Of a DNA stretch of 64,000 nucleotides, positions 51,382-61,835 are shown piece by piece. Source of the DNA: Pseudomonadota bacterium (GTDB taxonomy: Bacteria; Pseudomonadota; Gammaproteobacteria; Arenicellales; UBA868); NCBI GenBank assembly GCA_018672825.1, contig JABHUE010000063.1, forward strand, positions 1 through 64,000. Direction: 5' to 3'. A model generated the notes under the pieces. It saw only the letters and a program-made list of their open reading frames with translations, was not told the origin of the DNA and searched no databases. The first letter of the stretch is position 1. Each line of letters opens with the position of its first letter. Made by a program: the position numbers and the translations under genes.

Positions 51382-52676
51382 TAAGAAAAAATTCTCTTGG
51401 CGTGCACATCCAGTATATCACCGACCAAATAAAACGAACCGAAAGCGACTATCCTATCTCCCGGTTCCGACGCCTCTAGTGCCTGGAAAAAAACGCTTGA
51501 AGGATTCTTTTGGCCCGCGGTCTCAGCCACATTAAGCGCCGGACATTTACCCTTGAGTTCCTGAATGGATATGGCGCGCGGCTCATTGAGCTCGGCAAGG
51601 AACCATTCATCAATTTGATTGTCTATCAGACTGATACACTGTCCAATATCCTTATCACCGAGCATTGCGAACACACCGCGTGTTTTTCCCTTTACGGATT
51701 CTTGTGCCAGTTCAGTTGCGAGACCTTCGATCGCTTGAATATTGTGACCCACATCCAGCCACAGACTCACCTCTCCTTCGATATGCTGTCGTCGGCCTGG
51801 TGTAATTGCAGCCAGCAAAGCATCGAGATCTTTGACTTCAATCGGCAGTCTGTCCTGCAGCGCATATACCGAAGCTAGGGCGCCTGATAAATTTCTAGCC
51901 CTAATCAAGCTACCGGTCGAGATCTGAACCTCCTCTGGTAGTCCAACTCCGAATGTCGCATCGCGAAAATGACGCCAATGCCAAACATTCTGGCCCGACA
52001 ACTTTACTTCAAAGTTTTTATAATGCTGTTGCGCCTCACACTGGAGAATAGTCAAGCGACTAATAACGCTAGACGGCGGATCCGGATCGGCTACCACCAC
52101 TTTACCGCGATATCTAAATATACCGGCCTTTTCGGCACCAATCTTCTCGCGCGTACTTCCCAGCCAAGCCTGATGATCGATATCGATCGTGCAAAGAATT
52201 GCGAGGTCTGGATTAAGCAGGTTAACCGCATCAAGTCGCCCGCCCATTCCGACCTCCAAAATCGCAACATCGATTCTCAGGTGCGAAAATATATAAAAAG
52301 CGGCGAGGGTTCCAAACTCAAAATAAGTCAGTGGAATATTCCCCCGCGCGTTGTCCACAGCCGAAAACGCTTCGCACAATAGTTCGGGACTGACATCCAG
52401 CCCTGAAAGACGAATCCGTTCACAGTACTTGATCAGATGTGGTGAGGTGTAGCAGCCAACGTTATACCCTGCAGAACGATAAGTGGCCTCAATCATCGAA
52501 ACCGTTGTCCCTTTACCATTGGTGCCCCCAACGGTAATGACGACTTCCGGCGTTTTGAGTTTCAACAGGTGAAGGACGCGCCGCGGGCGATCCAAACTAA
52601 GGTCGATCGTCCGAAAATGAATTGACTCGATATAAGAGAGCCAATTTTCGAGGCCTGCTGAAGTTCTTGACTCCAT
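51381..52676 (-). CDS. folC: folylpolyglutamate synthase/dihydrofolate synthase
   Basis: 431 residues, Mur-ligase fold. The ATP loop VGGTNGKGTTVSMIEATYR is near residue 50; MGGRLDAVNLL and IDIDHQAWLG follow. It makes dihydrofolate from dihydropteroate and adds the glutamate tail. It lies between accD and dedD in the conserved order, 25 bases after accD. Confidence 0.95.
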   Translation of the reverse strand: MESRTSAGLENWLSYIESIHFRTIDLSLDRPRRVLHLLKLKTPEVVITVGGTNGKGTTVSMIEATYRSAGYNVGCYTSPHLIKYCERIRLSGLDVSPELLCEAFSAVDNARGNIPLTYFEFGTLAAFYIFSHLRIDVAILEVGMGGRLDAVNLLNPDLAILCTIDIDHQAWLGSTREKIGAEKAGIFRYRGKVVVADPDPPSSVISRLTILQCEAQQHYKNFEVKLSGQNVWHWRHFRDATFGVGLPEEVQISTGSLIRARNLSGALASVYALQDRLPIEVKDLDALLAAITPGRRQHIEGEVSLWLDVGHNIQAIEGLATELAQESVKGKTRGVFAMLGDKDIGQCISLIDNQIDEWFLAELNEPRAISIQELKGKCPALNVAETAGQKNPSSVFFQALEASEPGDRIVAFGSFYLVGDILDVHAKRIFS

Positions 52677-52701
52677 TAAATTAAAACAACGATCTCAGTT
52701 G

Positions 52702-53607
52702 CTAGATAACTTGATCAGGAATTAAAAGCTCAGCGTCAATCGCACGTACGGGTCCAAATCCCATCGTTTCCGCGGCCTCGGCGATAACCTCGCGAAGCTC
52801 TCCACGACTGACCACCATATCAATAGCGCCGTGCTCGAGAAGAAACTCTGAACGTTGAAACCCTTCCGGTAATTTTTCTCGTACGGTTTGCTCAATTACA
52901 CGGGGACCGGCGAAGCCAATGAGCGCATTGGGCTCCGCAATAATCAAATCACCGAGCATCGCGAGGCTCGCGGATACACCCCCCATCGTTGGATCAGTCA
53001 AAACAGAAATATAAGGAATGCCGTGGGCTGAGAGATTATTAAGTGCTGAAGTCGTCTTCGCCATCTGCATTAATGAGAACAATCCTTCCTGCATTCGAGC
53101 GCCGCCACTTGCAGAGAAACAAACCAGAGGGTTCTGATGCGCAAACGCATCATCGGCCGCCCGAACGAATTTCTCGCCCACTACTGATCCCATAGACCCG
53201 CCCATAAATCGAAATTCGAAAGCGACTGCGGTAAAAGGAGCGCCGTGGACCGAGCCCCGCCCCGCTACCAATGCCTCTTTTTCTTCGGACTCCTTTATCG
53301 CTTCGGACAGTCGCTCCCGATATCGGCGAGAATCTTTAAAGCCCAGAACATCGACGGCTTTCAAGTCGGCACCAATCTCGTCGAATTGGCCGTCATCAAA
53401 GAACGCGGCTAATCTTGCTCTGGCTGTAAGACGCAGATGGTGGCCGCACTTGGGACAGACCTGAATGCTGCGGTCTAGATCAGCTCCATAGAGCACTGAA
53501 CTGCAGTCGGAGCATTGCCGCCACAGTCCTTGGGGAACACCGCGACGAGTCGCTGCTGAAGCGACATCTTTTATTTTCGGTGGAATTAAACGATCAAACC
53601 AACTCAT
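52702..53607 (-). CDS. accD: acetyl-CoA carboxylase carboxyltransferase subunit beta
   Basis: 301 residues. N-terminal zinc ribbon [20 protein letters not shown] with PKCGHH (about residues 32-55), then the crotonase-fold carboxyltransferase with [12 protein letters not shown] and [16 protein letters not shown]. Works with AccA. One-base TAATG overlap with trpF, implying coupling. Confidence 0.97.
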   Translation of the reverse strand: MSWFDRLIPPKIKDVASAATRRGVPQGLWRQCSDCSSVLYGADLDRSIQVCPKCGHHLRLTARARLAAFFDDGQFDEIGADLKAVDVLGFKDSRRYRERLSEAIKESEEKEALVAGRGSVHGAPFTAVAFEFRFMGGSMGSVVGEKFVRAADDAFAHQNPLVCFSASGGARMQEGLFSLMQMAKTTSALNNLSAHGIPYISVLTDPTMGGVSASLAMLGDLIIAEPNALIGFAGPRVIEQTVREKLPEGFQRSEFLLEHGAIDMVVSRGELREVIAEAAETMGFGPVRAIDAELLIPDQVI

Positions 53608-54266
53608 TAATGACTCATCCTTTCTGCCAAGTTATCGTGGCTATTACGATCCCATTCCCGGACCGCACGACAGAACGCCGCTATTTTTTGAGGATCCTTC
53701 ACGCCAGGGGTTTTTTCCACCCCGGAGCTCGTATCAACACCCCACGCGTTTGAGACTGACAATGCCATCCCGATGTTGTCAGCCGTCAAGCCTCCAGCCA
53801 AAATAATCGGTGAGGTCAGATTAGCGCGGGCTCGACTCCATTCAAAAGTCTCTCCCGTCCCACCATGGGCATCCGGATTAAAGGTGTCCAGCAAAAAAGC
53901 ACCCGCTTTCGGGTGGGTCAACGACTCCATTTCAGGGTCAATCTGGTCCGACATTCTCATCGCCTTAATATAGGGTTTCCCAAATCCTTCACAAAACTCT
54001 GCACTTTCATTGCCGTGAAACTGAAGAATGCTTAAGGGTGCTCGATCTAGCACCGCATTAACTTCTTCCTCTAGTGGGTCAACAAATACACCCACGAGAT
54101 CGACCAACGGTGGTACCTTTTCGGCAATCTCAATCACTTGTTGAATACTAACGAATCTTGAACTTCTTTTATAGAACATAAGCCCTATGCCGTCAGCGCC
54201 AGCATCAACGACAACGCTGGCATCTTCAGCGTTAGTAATTCCGCAGATTTTAATTCGAGTGCGCAC
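53607..54266 (-). CDS. trpF: phosphoribosylanthranilate isomerase
   Basis: 219 residues, TIM barrel. [11 protein letters not shown] holds the catalytic Cys and [20 protein letters not shown] the phosphate-binding end. Third step from chorismate toward tryptophan. The start is GTG. It is the only trp gene in the truA-accD group; trpB and trpA are on the other strand just beyond truA. Confidence 0.96.
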   Translation of the reverse strand: MRTRIKICGITNAEDASVVVDAGADGIGLMFYKRSSRFVSIQQVIEIAEKVPPLVDLVGVFVDPLEEEVNAVLDRAPLSILQFHGNESAEFCEGFGKPYIKAMRMSDQIDPEMESLTHPKAGAFLLDTFNPDAHGGTGETFEWSRARANLTSPIILAGGLTADNIGMALSVSNAWGVDTSSGVEKTPGVKDPQKIAAFCRAVREWDRNSHDNLAERMSH

Positions 54267-54297
54267 TCCGCTATTGTAACGCGTCGGCCGAAATCAC

Positions 54298-55110
54298 TTA
54301 CCAAAACTTACAAGCAGGTGGTGGTAACGGGATATCGAAATGAGCCGAATAGCGTACCTCCGATAGGTAAAGGCCATCGGCAGACGCTGTTACGCCACCC
54401 TGTCTTCGATCGCGACTGTCCAACACTTTTTTTGCCCAGGATGTCGGTGCTTCACCCGATCCGATTGCCATCAACACGCCTGCGATGTTACGCACCATGT
54501 GATGCAGAAAGCCATCGGCGTCAATATCAATCCAAATCCAATCCCCGCGTCGGTTGATTGAAATTTTTTGAACATCACGGACGGGTTGATGAGACTGACA
54601 ACGCACCGATCGATACGCCGAGAAATCATGACAACCTACAAGATCGTCTGCGGCTGTAGTCATCAGATTCTCATCAAGATCAAGGTAGGTCCAGGTTACT
54701 TTTCGAGACAAGATCGCTGGGCTCACCTTCCGACAGAAGATAATGTAACGATAGGTTCGCCCAACCACACTAAATCGAGCATGGAAGTCTAAAGGTACTA
54801 ATCGCGCCCATGTCACCGCAACACTAGACGGCAGATTCGAATTCACACCTTTAATCCATGAATTGATCTGACGACTCACTTGGGTATCAAAATGGACTAC
54901 TTGACCAGTCGCATGAACACCGGTATCAGTTCTGCCTGCAGTCGTTGTCCGCACCGAATGATTTGCAACAGCGCTAATTGCGGTTTCCAAAGTCTGTTGG
55001 ACCGTAGCTACCCCTTTTTGCATCTGCCACCCGCAGAACTCGCTACCGTCATACTCAACACCCAGCGCATATCGGTTCAGTTGTTGCTGTAGATTTTTCT
55101 GATTATCCAT
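54298..55110 (-). CDS. truA: tRNA pseudouridine(38-40) synthase TruA
   Basis: 270 residues. Catalytic Asp in AGRTDTGVHATGQVVHF (near residue 60); YALGVEYDGSEFCGWQ opens the family domain and FLHHMVRNIAGVLMAIGSG closes it. Modifies the anticodon stem of many tRNAs. In Pseudomonas it sits directly between fimV and trpF; here trpBA intervene. Confidence 0.96.
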   Translation of the reverse strand: MDNQKNLQQQLNRYALGVEYDGSEFCGWQMQKGVATVQQTLETAISAVANHSVRTTTAGRTDTGVHATGQVVHFDTQVSRQINSWIKGVNSNLPSSVAVTWARLVPLDFHARFSVVGRTYRYIIFCRKVSPAILSRKVTWTYLDLDENLMTTAADDLVGCHDFSAYRSVRCQSHQPVRDVQKISINRRGDWIWIDIDADGFLHHMVRNIAGVLMAIGSGEAPTSWAKKVLDSRDRRQGGVTASADGLYLSEVRYSAHFDIPLPPPACKFW

Positions 55111-55145
55111 ACGCCGAAAGCTTTTTCATAAGTTGTTGTAGAATT

Positions 55146-55159
55146 TACGGTCGACCGTA
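55146..55159. promoter_or_regulatory. 14-bp perfect palindrome between truA and trpB
   Basis: TACGGTCGACCGTA is perfectly palindromic. It begins 2 bases after a TAGAAT box (55139-55144) on the trpB strand, the position expected of an operator, and lies 73 bases before the trpB ATG. No -35 was found. Which regulator would bind is unknown. Confidence 0.4.
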
Positions 55160-55232
55160 GTGACTATTTTTCTTAACCGTTCCGAAGCCATCGATTGGCT
55201 CACCCCTTAACCTAGACTCAAAGAAAATCCTT

Positions 55233-56462
55233 ATGTCGTTAAATAATACGAACAACCCCCCGCTTGAATCCTACCGAAGCGGACCAGATGACCGCGGACA
55301 TTTTGGTATTTTTGGCGGACGATTTGTTGCCGAAACTTTAATGCCATTGATCCTGGAGTTAGAAGCGGCTTACGCTCAAGCGAAAAACTCTACCTCCTTT
55401 CAGGCAGACTTTGATTATTATGCGACCCACTATATTGGTCGACCTAGCCCACTTTACTTTGCAGAACGCCTTACAGAGCACCTTGGCGGAGCAAAGATTT
55501 ATTTTAAACGAGATGAGCTCAATCATACCGGCGCTCACAAAATTAATAACACGCTTGGACAGATTCTTCTCGCCAAGCAAATGGGGAAAACACGAATTAT
55601 TGCCGAAACGGGCGCTGGTCAGCACGGAGTTGCAACTGCGACGGTATGTGCGTTATTCGATTTACCTTGTGTCGTTTACATGGGGGCAACTGATATTGAA
55701 CGCCAAGCGCCTAACGTTTTTCGTATGAAGTTACTAGGGGCTGAAGTAATTCCTGTAACAAGTGGCACTGGCACGTTAAAAGACGCCATGAATGACGCGC
55801 TTCGCGATTGGGTGGCAAATGTTGAGAACACCTTCTACATTATTGGCACTGTCGCGGGTCCTCATCCCTACCCGATGATGGTTCGCGATTTCCAGAGTGT
55901 GATTGGAGTGGAGACTCGAGAACAAATAGAGCTAGCGGAAGGACGTCTACCGGATGCGCTGGTTGCCTGCATTGGTGGAGGATCAAATGCGATGGGCCTT
56001 TTTCATCCATTTTTAGATGAAAAAGTGAGAATTATTGGGGTTGAGGCTGGCGGACTTGGGGTCGATACGGACAAACACGCAGCCTCTTTAACGGGTGGTA
56101 ACCCAGGGGTATTGCACGGAAATCGTACCTACTTGCTACAGAATGAAGACGGGCAGATCACTGACGCACACTCAATCTCTGCTGGTCTTGACTATCCTGG
56201 CATTGGGCCGGAGCATGCATGGCTTCACGATCAGGGGAGAGTTGAATATGTCTCCGTAACCGATGAAGAAGCGCTCGAGGCATTCCAGCTTTGTTGTCGA
56301 ACCGAAGGGATCATTCCCGCGCTGGAGCCAGCCCATGCTCTTGCTCACGTTGTCAAGCTTGCGCCTGAAATGGATCGAGAACAGATTCTTGTGATGAATC
56401 TATGCGGTCGCGGTGATAAGGACATTTTCACTATCGCCGAATCCCTCGGAGTAAAAATATGA
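55233..56462 (+). CDS. trpB: tryptophan synthase beta subunit
   Basis: 409 residues, PLP enzyme joining indole and serine. The PLP Lys is in [16 protein letters not shown] (near residue 95) and the phosphate loop in [11 protein letters not shown]-terminus [17 protein letters not shown] is typical of TrpB1. Overlaps trpA by 4 bases (ATGA). The Shine-Dalgarno sequence is weak. Confidence 0.98.
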   Translation: MSLNNTNNPPLESYRSGPDDRGHFGIFGGRFVAETLMPLILELEAAYAQAKNSTSFQADFDYYATHYIGRPSPLYFAERLTEHLGGAKIYFKRDELNHTGAHKINNTLGQILLAKQMGKTRIIAETGAGQHGVATATVCALFDLPCVVYMGATDIERQAPNVFRMKLLGAEVIPVTSGTGTLKDAMNDALRDWVANVENTFYIIGTVAGPHPYPMMVRDFQSVIGVETREQIELAEGRLPDALVACIGGGSNAMGLFHPFLDEKVRIIGVEAGGLGVDTDKHAASLTGGNPGVLHGNRTYLLQNEDGQITDAHSISAGLDYPGIGPEHAWLHDQGRVEYVSVTDEEALEAFQLCCRTEGIIPALEPAHALAHVVKLAPEMDREQILVMNLCGRGDKDIFTIAESLGVKI

Positions 56463-57286
56463 GCGACAATAAAGCGGACAGAATCGCATCGACGTTTAAC
56501 CGCCTCTCTAAAGACCATAGGGCAGGTCTTGTTACTTTCATCACAGCTGGGGATCCAAACCTTCAAACCAGTCTGGAGATTCTCCATCGGCTGCCATCTG
56601 CGGGTGCGGACATTATCGAGATCGGGATGCCTTTTTCAGATCCAATGGCCGACGGGCCGGCAATCCAAGCGGCCAGCTTACGATCATTGGCGAACGGCGG
56701 ATCACTTCGCGCAACTCTCGAAATGGTCAGAGCGTTTCGGAAAAAAAATAAAACCACCCCTCTGATTTTGATGGGGTACTTTAATCCTATCTATCAATAT
56801 GGCACCACCCAATTCGTTAACGATGCGGCAAGCGCTGGTGTTGATGGTCTGATTATGGTGGACCTACCCCCTGAAGAGGATGACGAACTTTGTGATCCCG
56901 CTCGAACCGCAGGGCTTCATTGGATTAGACTGGTCACGCCGACAACCAATAAGGACCGTTTAAGCGATGTTCTTGCCAATAGTAGCGGGTTTGTCTACTA
57001 CGTCTCGATTGCTGGAATAACGGGTACGCAATCAGCAGGTGCGGCTTCAATAGAAAAAGCAGTCCATCAAATTAAAACGAAATCAGATCTTCCCGTAGCC
57101 GTTGGCTTTGGCATCAAAACTCGTGAGCAGGTCAAAGAAATTGGAAATATTGCGGAAGGCGTAGTTGTGGGATCCGTGATTGTTAACGAAATTGAGCAAA
57201 ATCTCGACGCAAATGGCCAGCCGAAGGCAGGTCTTGTAGAGAGCGTTATCTCACTGGTCCGGTCTCTCGCCACAGATTCTATTTGA
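56459..57286 (+). CDS. trpA: tryptophan synthase alpha subunit
   Basis: 275 residues, TIM barrel that releases indole from indole-3-glycerol phosphate. Catalytic Glu in [16 protein letters not shown] and Asp in [21 protein letters not shown] binds phosphate. Partner of the adjacent TrpB. Ends 48 bases before the fimV stop on the opposite strand; no terminator is visible there. Confidence 0.97.
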   Translation: MSDNKADRIASTFNRLSKDHRAGLVTFITAGDPNLQTSLEILHRLPSAGADIIEIGMPFSDPMADGPAIQAASLRSLANGGSLRATLEMVRAFRKKNKTTPLILMGYFNPIYQYGTTQFVNDAASAGVDGLIMVDLPPEEDDELCDPARTAGLHWIRLVTPTTNKDRLSDVLANSSGFVYYVSIAGITGTQSAGAASIEKAVHQIKTKSDLPVAVGFGIKTREQVKEIGNIAEGVVVGSVIVNEIEQNLDANGQPKAGLVESVISLVRSLATDSI

Positions 57287-57334
57287 TTTGGAACAGAAAC
57301 CTAGACCCATCAGTAACCCCGGTACGACGAGCAG

Positions 57335-59890
57335 TTAAAGCGTCTTAAGGATCCGGAGCGCTTTTCCCGCGCTCTCTTTATCCTCGCCATCGACTAAGAC
57401 TTGGAGTATGCGTCGCGCGCCTTCCTCGTCTCCAATCTGAATACAGGCTTGTGCGAGATCGATCTGTTCAGAGGCCTCAGTTTCATCTATCAAAACGAGA
57501 TTATCAAGATCTTCGTCGCTACGCTTTGGCTGCTCACTTAATCCTTCAAAAGATATCACGTCATCGGGCTCCACATCTGAGTCAATTTCAAAATTGATGT
57601 CGCCCTCACCGGATTCCCGCCCTGCATCGTCGCTACCTATTTGACTTTGCGCTCGCGTTAACTCACCACCCTGAGTGTCGCTTGCACTCTCGATCTCAAA
57701 CTCAATCTCTTCAAGATTCATTTTTGGCGATGGGGATCGGGGTGAACGTTCCTCAACTGACGCAGAGTCCATTTCCAAAGAATATGACGAGTCCACAGCC
57801 GAATGGTTCCCAGAAGCTCCAGAGACCGGATCAGATCCTGCTTTTATCTTTTTTGATAGCGCCTGAATATGAGCAAACTCAGCGGAGTCTTTATCGACCT
57901 CTTGAATCAAGCCTGCCATCAGCTCGTTAAATTCTGCTGGTTTATCGAGTGTTTGAAGAGCCTCTAACAACTTTAGTTTGAGTTCGAGTCGGTTCGGAAA
58001 TCGACTGATTGCGTCACGCAAGATTTTCTCTGCCTGGCTCGATCGACCATAGGCTATGTAAATCTCTGCTTCTGTAAGGGGATCAACCTCATCGCTTGTT
58101 ACCGCGACTCCTCTTTGTGTCTCCAATTCAGTTACAAAACCTGCGCCGATACTATCTTCAACAACCGTTGGCACGACGGGCTGAGAACCCTGAGAGTCAC
58201 CCGGAACCGAGTCTTGAAACACCGAACGACGCCCCGCGCTAGCGACCCTTGTCGCCTCGGAATCCGATGATAAATATCGGTGGGCGCGCCGTCGACGAAT
58301 TAACCACAGTATCAACAAAAGTACGATGACCAGTAGTCCAAATGATACCGCTGAGTCATCCATCAACAGAGACCCTGTATTACCCTCAACAACACCCAAT
58401 CCCGTACTGATAACGGTGGCCAATAGCCCGTAGAGCCAGATCGCACGATCCTTCATCCAATCCAAAGTCTGCGAAGGGTCACGCCAGGGCGCTGCGGGCA
58501 CGACTTTAGTATCTTCTGCTCCCGCTAACTGGCTATCCGGCTCTATCGATTGCTCTAGCGTGATTGAAGCGTCCAAACTATCCGGAAGTTGATTATTGTT
58601 GTCGCCAGAACCGTCCTCGACGACCTCTTCTGCAACAGGAATCCCTTGAGAGTCCATCGCATCTGGATCATTTGATAAGGTATCTGGTTGAACTAGATCG
58701 ATCTTCTGCCTTTCTGCGATCTGAAGTTCTGCCATTTTATCAAGCTGTTTTTGCGCAAGCGCCAACTGTGACTCTTGAAGCTCAATTAATTTCATCGTTT
58801 TTTCAAGCTGCGACTCGAGCAGACTGATCTGACGATTAAGAGTGTCGTTTTCTACCGTCTTCGACGCAAATGCTTCCTCAACTGCCGCAAGCCGATTACT
58901 TAATTCATCAACTTGCTGATCTTGCTGCACTTCTGGCGCATCAAGACTGGTTGACGCAATCGATGTCACCGACGACGATTCGGTCGCGCCGTCTCCGAGC
59001 GTACTCGCGGTCGACGTTGATTCTGCAGCTGAGACCGCTTCCCCGTTCGGAGACACAATTCGAAGCACATAACTTTGTCCAGTCAGTGCAGATCCATCAG
59101 TGTCAGGGAATGTTAAATCAGTGGCGGTCCAACCCTCGGTTGATGATGACTCGTCTTCATTCCGAGGAGAACGTTGGGTCCACGTCAGTAACTGCGTTTC
59201 ATAAATGTCTGCGACTTCATTCTTATCCAAAGCCCCCATCGATCGCTCAGAAGGTATTCGCAGGATCGCCCCTTGCCGCATTAAATTCATATTACCGTCT
59301 ATAAAAGCGTCAGGATTCTCATTGATCAACGCAACCATCTTCTGCTTCACGGTAATCACTGATGACGCCTCAATCGAACGCGCAATCTGCATTAACGTAT
59401 CACCTCTTTCGACGGGACCAAACCTGTCACCTGGGTACAATAGAGGCAGATTCACGGCTATTGTTTCGCTTCCCATCATGATCGGTTCTGGATTGCTAAT
59501 GACAACGGGATCCAACATGATGGTGTAATCCCGAAATACCTGCTGTTCGCCTGAGGTGAGTTGAACCAGAAAACGAATAAACGGCAGTGATAACGCCCGG
59601 TCGGTATGAACACGGATAAAAGATGATTGATTCGACGAGTCAAGAAAAAATTCAAGCTCTCCAAGGATTTCGTCGTAGACGATACCTGCCGCTTGATGCG
59701 CCTCACGTGACGCTAGGGCAACTACCAAGTCATCAGTGATTCCCGCAGATAGTTCTGACACGGAAATTTTAGCCGCCAGAGGCTCGTACAGATTCGACTG
59801 CACTTCAATCGAATCAAGTACCAATGCATTTACAGAACCACTGACCACGGAAAATAACCCGATCAGCAAAGCTGCTCGAATATTTTTCAT
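57335..59890 (-). CDS. fimV: FimV-like peptidoglycan-binding (LysM) polar hub protein
   Basis: 851 residues. Signal peptide (KNIRAALLIGLFSVVSGSVNA), FimV N-terminal domain with LDSIEVQSNLYEPLAAKI, a LysM-type motif around YPGDRFGPVERGDTLMQIAR, a coiled coil (about 330-395), one membrane helix (about 505-530) and a long acidic cytoplasmic part with TPR-like segments ending in the FimV C-terminal motif DLAQACIQIGDEEGARRILQ. In Pseudomonas FimV supports type IV pili and polar localisation. The frame opens 22 codons earlier; ATG 59890 gives a proper signal peptide. Confidence 0.92.
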   Translation of the reverse strand: MKNIRAALLIGLFSVVSGSVNALVLDSIEVQSNLYEPLAAKISVSELSAGITDDLVVALASREAHQAAGIVYDEILGELEFFLDSSNQSSFIRVHTDRALSLPFIRFLVQLTSGEQQVFRDYTIMLDPVVISNPEPIMMGSETIAVNLPLLYPGDRFGPVERGDTLMQIARSIEASSVITVKQKMVALINENPDAFIDGNMNLMRQGAILRIPSERSMGALDKNEVADIYETQLLTWTQRSPRNEDESSSTEGWTATDLTFPDTDGSALTGQSYVLRIVSPNGEAVSAAESTSTASTLGDGATESSSVTSIASTSLDAPEVQQDQQVDELSNRLAAVEEAFASKTVENDTLNRQISLLESQLEKTMKLIELQESQLALAQKQLDKMAELQIAERQKIDLVQPDTLSNDPDAMDSQGIPVAEEVVEDGSGDNNNQLPDSLDASITLEQSIEPDSQLAGAEDTKVVPAAPWRDPSQTLDWMKDRAIWLYGLLATVISTGLGVVEGNTGSLLMDDSAVSFGLLVIVLLLILWLIRRRRAHRYLSSDSEATRVASAGRRSVFQDSVPGDSQGSQPVVPTVVEDSIGAGFVTELETQRGVAVTSDEVDPLTEAEIYIAYGRSSQAEKILRDAISRFPNRLELKLKLLEALQTLDKPAEFNELMAGLIQEVDKDSAEFAHIQALSKKIKAGSDPVSGASGNHSAVDSSYSLEMDSASVEERSPRSPSPKMNLEEIEFEIESASDTQGGELTRAQSQIGSDDAGRESGEGDINFEIDSDVEPDDVISFEGLSEQPKRSDEDLDNLVLIDETEASEQIDLAQACIQIGDEEGARRILQVLVDGEDKESAGKALRILKTL

Positions 59891-60048
59891 CGGCGGCTCG
59901 ATAGTTAACCTGAAAAAAGGCGAGAGCGCTGTGAGCAAAAATTGAGTCGGCGTCATATGTCCATTATAGGAGGACGGCAGCCTTGAACCAATGCACGAAT
60001 TAAGGCGCTAGTTAATTAATCAAGGTTATAGAAAAAACGATCGTGAAA

Positions 60049-60106
60049 CCTCTCAGAACCGGGACAGTGTCTGTGGGATGATTGAATTGACCGGTAGGAA
60101 GAGAGG
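60049..60106 (-). other. nested inverted repeats between asd and fimV
   Basis: CCTCTC (60049-60054) pairs with GAGAGG (60101-60106); inside it ACCGG pairs with CCGGT, and the interior contains an ACAG/CTGT mini-hairpin. Reading leftward, the structure is followed after about 15 bases by TTTTTTC. It may be part of the asd transcript end or the fimV leader. The whole gap 59891-60120 (230 bases) contains no recognised gene. Confidence 0.3.
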
Positions 60107-60120
60107 TGCCTTTTGCGCAA

Positions 60121-61143
60121 TTATTTAAGGGTCGATTGCACCGCCTCAGCAATCTGAATACTGTTTAACGCGGCACCTTTTCGGATATTATCAGCCACCA
60201 CCCAAAGGCATAATCCACGCTCGCACGAGATATCTTCCCTAATTCGACCCACAAACACCAGATCTGAGTTCGCCGCCTCTGTGACTGCGGTCGGATAACC
60301 GCCAGGCTGGCGATCATCGATAACACAGACCCCGGGCGCATTTTCAAGAAGTGATCGAGCTTGCTCTGCCGTTATTTTGTCACGGGTTTCGATATGCACG
60401 GCCTCTGAGTGGCCGAAAAAAACGGGGATTCGGACTGTAGTTGGATTCACTGCGATCTCATCATCTTCGAAAATCTTCTGGGTCTCCCAGACCATTTTCA
60501 TCTCTTCTCGTGTGTATCCGTTTTCTTGAAACGTATCAATATGTGGAATCGCATTGAAGGCGATCTGTTTAGGCATGACCCTGGGCGTGATCGGCTTAGC
60601 ATTAAGCAAATCAGCGGTCTGACCTGCCAATTCTTCGATCGCACTTTGTCCCGCCCCCGAGACAGCTTGGTAAGTGGCCACATTGATTCTTTTGATTCCA
60701 ACCGCGTCATACAATGGTTTTAATGCGACAACCATCTGAATGGTTGAGCAGTTTGGATTAGCAATAAGGCCCGAATGCCGCTCTAGCGCGTGCGGATTAA
60801 CTTCAGGAACCACTAATGGAATATTAGGATCTGTTCGAAAATGTGAGGTGTTATCGATTACGATGCATCCTGATTCAACTGCCTTTGGCGCATACTCTGC
60901 CGAGATACTGCCTCCCGCTGAAAACAGCCCAAATGAAACCTGGGCGAAATCGAACGTTGAAAGCGCCTGAACCCGGACTGCTTTTCCCCGAAACATCACG
61001 ACTTTACCGACCGACTTTTCACTCGCAAGCGGAAACAACTTTGCCACAGGAAAATTGCGTTCCTCTAAAATTTTTATCATGGTCTCGCCGACTGCACCAG
61101 TGGCCCCAACAACCGCAACATTCAATTCTTTCTCAGTGGTCAT
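60121..61143 (-). CDS. asd: aspartate-semialdehyde dehydrogenase
   Basis: 340 residues. NADP loop NVAVVGATGAVGETMIKIL, catalytic Cys in NPNCSTIQMV (near residue 130) and the active-site His in FFGHSEAVHIET. It makes aspartate semialdehyde for lysine/DAP, threonine, methionine and isoleucine. Located 30 bases after leuD; the usual leuB between them is absent, and the asd paralogue usg that often precedes fimV is absent too. Confidence 0.97.
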   Translation of the reverse strand: MTTEKELNVAVVGATGAVGETMIKILEERNFPVAKLFPLASEKSVGKVVMFRGKAVRVQALSTFDFAQVSFGLFSAGGSISAEYAPKAVESGCIVIDNTSHFRTDPNIPLVVPEVNPHALERHSGLIANPNCSTIQMVVALKPLYDAVGIKRINVATYQAVSGAGQSAIEELAGQTADLLNAKPITPRVMPKQIAFNAIPHIDTFQENGYTREEMKMVWETQKIFEDDEIAVNPTTVRIPVFFGHSEAVHIETRDKITAEQARSLLENAPGVCVIDDRQPGGYPTAVTEAANSDLVFVGRIREDISCERGLCLWVVADNIRKGAALNSIQIAEAVQSTLK

Positions 61144-61173
61144 AGTCTTTGTAATTCTATCGAGCGCTTAAGC

Positions 61174-61824
61174 TTACAACTGCAAGTCAGGAAACAACCA
61201 TGGCGTTTCCTTGGCCCTTCGCGCCTCGTAGGCGTTGATATCTGACTCATGCTGCAGTGTTAGTCCAATGTCGTCTAGCCCCTCTATTAGGCAATGTTTT
61301 TTAAATTCATCAATCTCAAAACGATATACGTTACCGTCTTCAGACGTAAGCGCTTGACGCTCGAGATCGATCTCCATCGAGAACGCGCCCTGCTCATCAT
61401 CTCTTGCGAAGAGCCACTCAATATCAGCCAAAGGAAGCGCAATTGGCAACACTCCGTTTTTGAAACAATTATTGTGAAAAATATCAGCGAAACTTGCGGC
61501 AATTACCGTCCGGATACCAAAGTCACGCAACGCCCACACCGCATGTTCGCGAGAGGATCCGCAACCGAAATTTTCCCGCGCCAGCAAGAGTGAGCCGTCG
61601 CGATAGGGTTTGCGATTTAAAACGAATTCTTTATTTAATGGCCGATTACTGCAGTCAGCTCCGGGCTCACCCTGATCCTCATACCGCCAAGCATCAAATA
61701 AATTATCTCCAAAGCCGGATTTATCAACCGACTTCAAAAATTGCTTGGGAATAATTGCATCCGTATCAATATTATCTCTATTAATCGGGATGACCACGCC
61801 GGTGTACTTAATAAATTTTTTCAT
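61174..61824 (-). CDS. leuD: 3-isopropylmalate dehydratase small subunit
   Basis: 216 residues. VIPINRDNIDTDAIIPKQFLKS and RENFGCGSSREHAVWAL are the LeuD signatures. It forms the isomerase with LeuC. Spaced 11 bases from leuC. Confidence 0.97.
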   Translation of the reverse strand: MKKFIKYTGVVIPINRDNIDTDAIIPKQFLKSVDKSGFGDNLFDAWRYEDQGEPGADCSNRPLNKEFVLNRKPYRDGSLLLARENFGCGSSREHAVWALRDFGIRTVIAASFADIFHNNCFKNGVLPIALPLADIEWLFARDDEQGAFSMEIDLERQALTSEDGNVYRFEIDEFKKHCLIEGLDDIGLTLQHESDINAYEARRAKETPWLFPDLQL

Positions 61825-61835
61825 ACTGCACGCCC

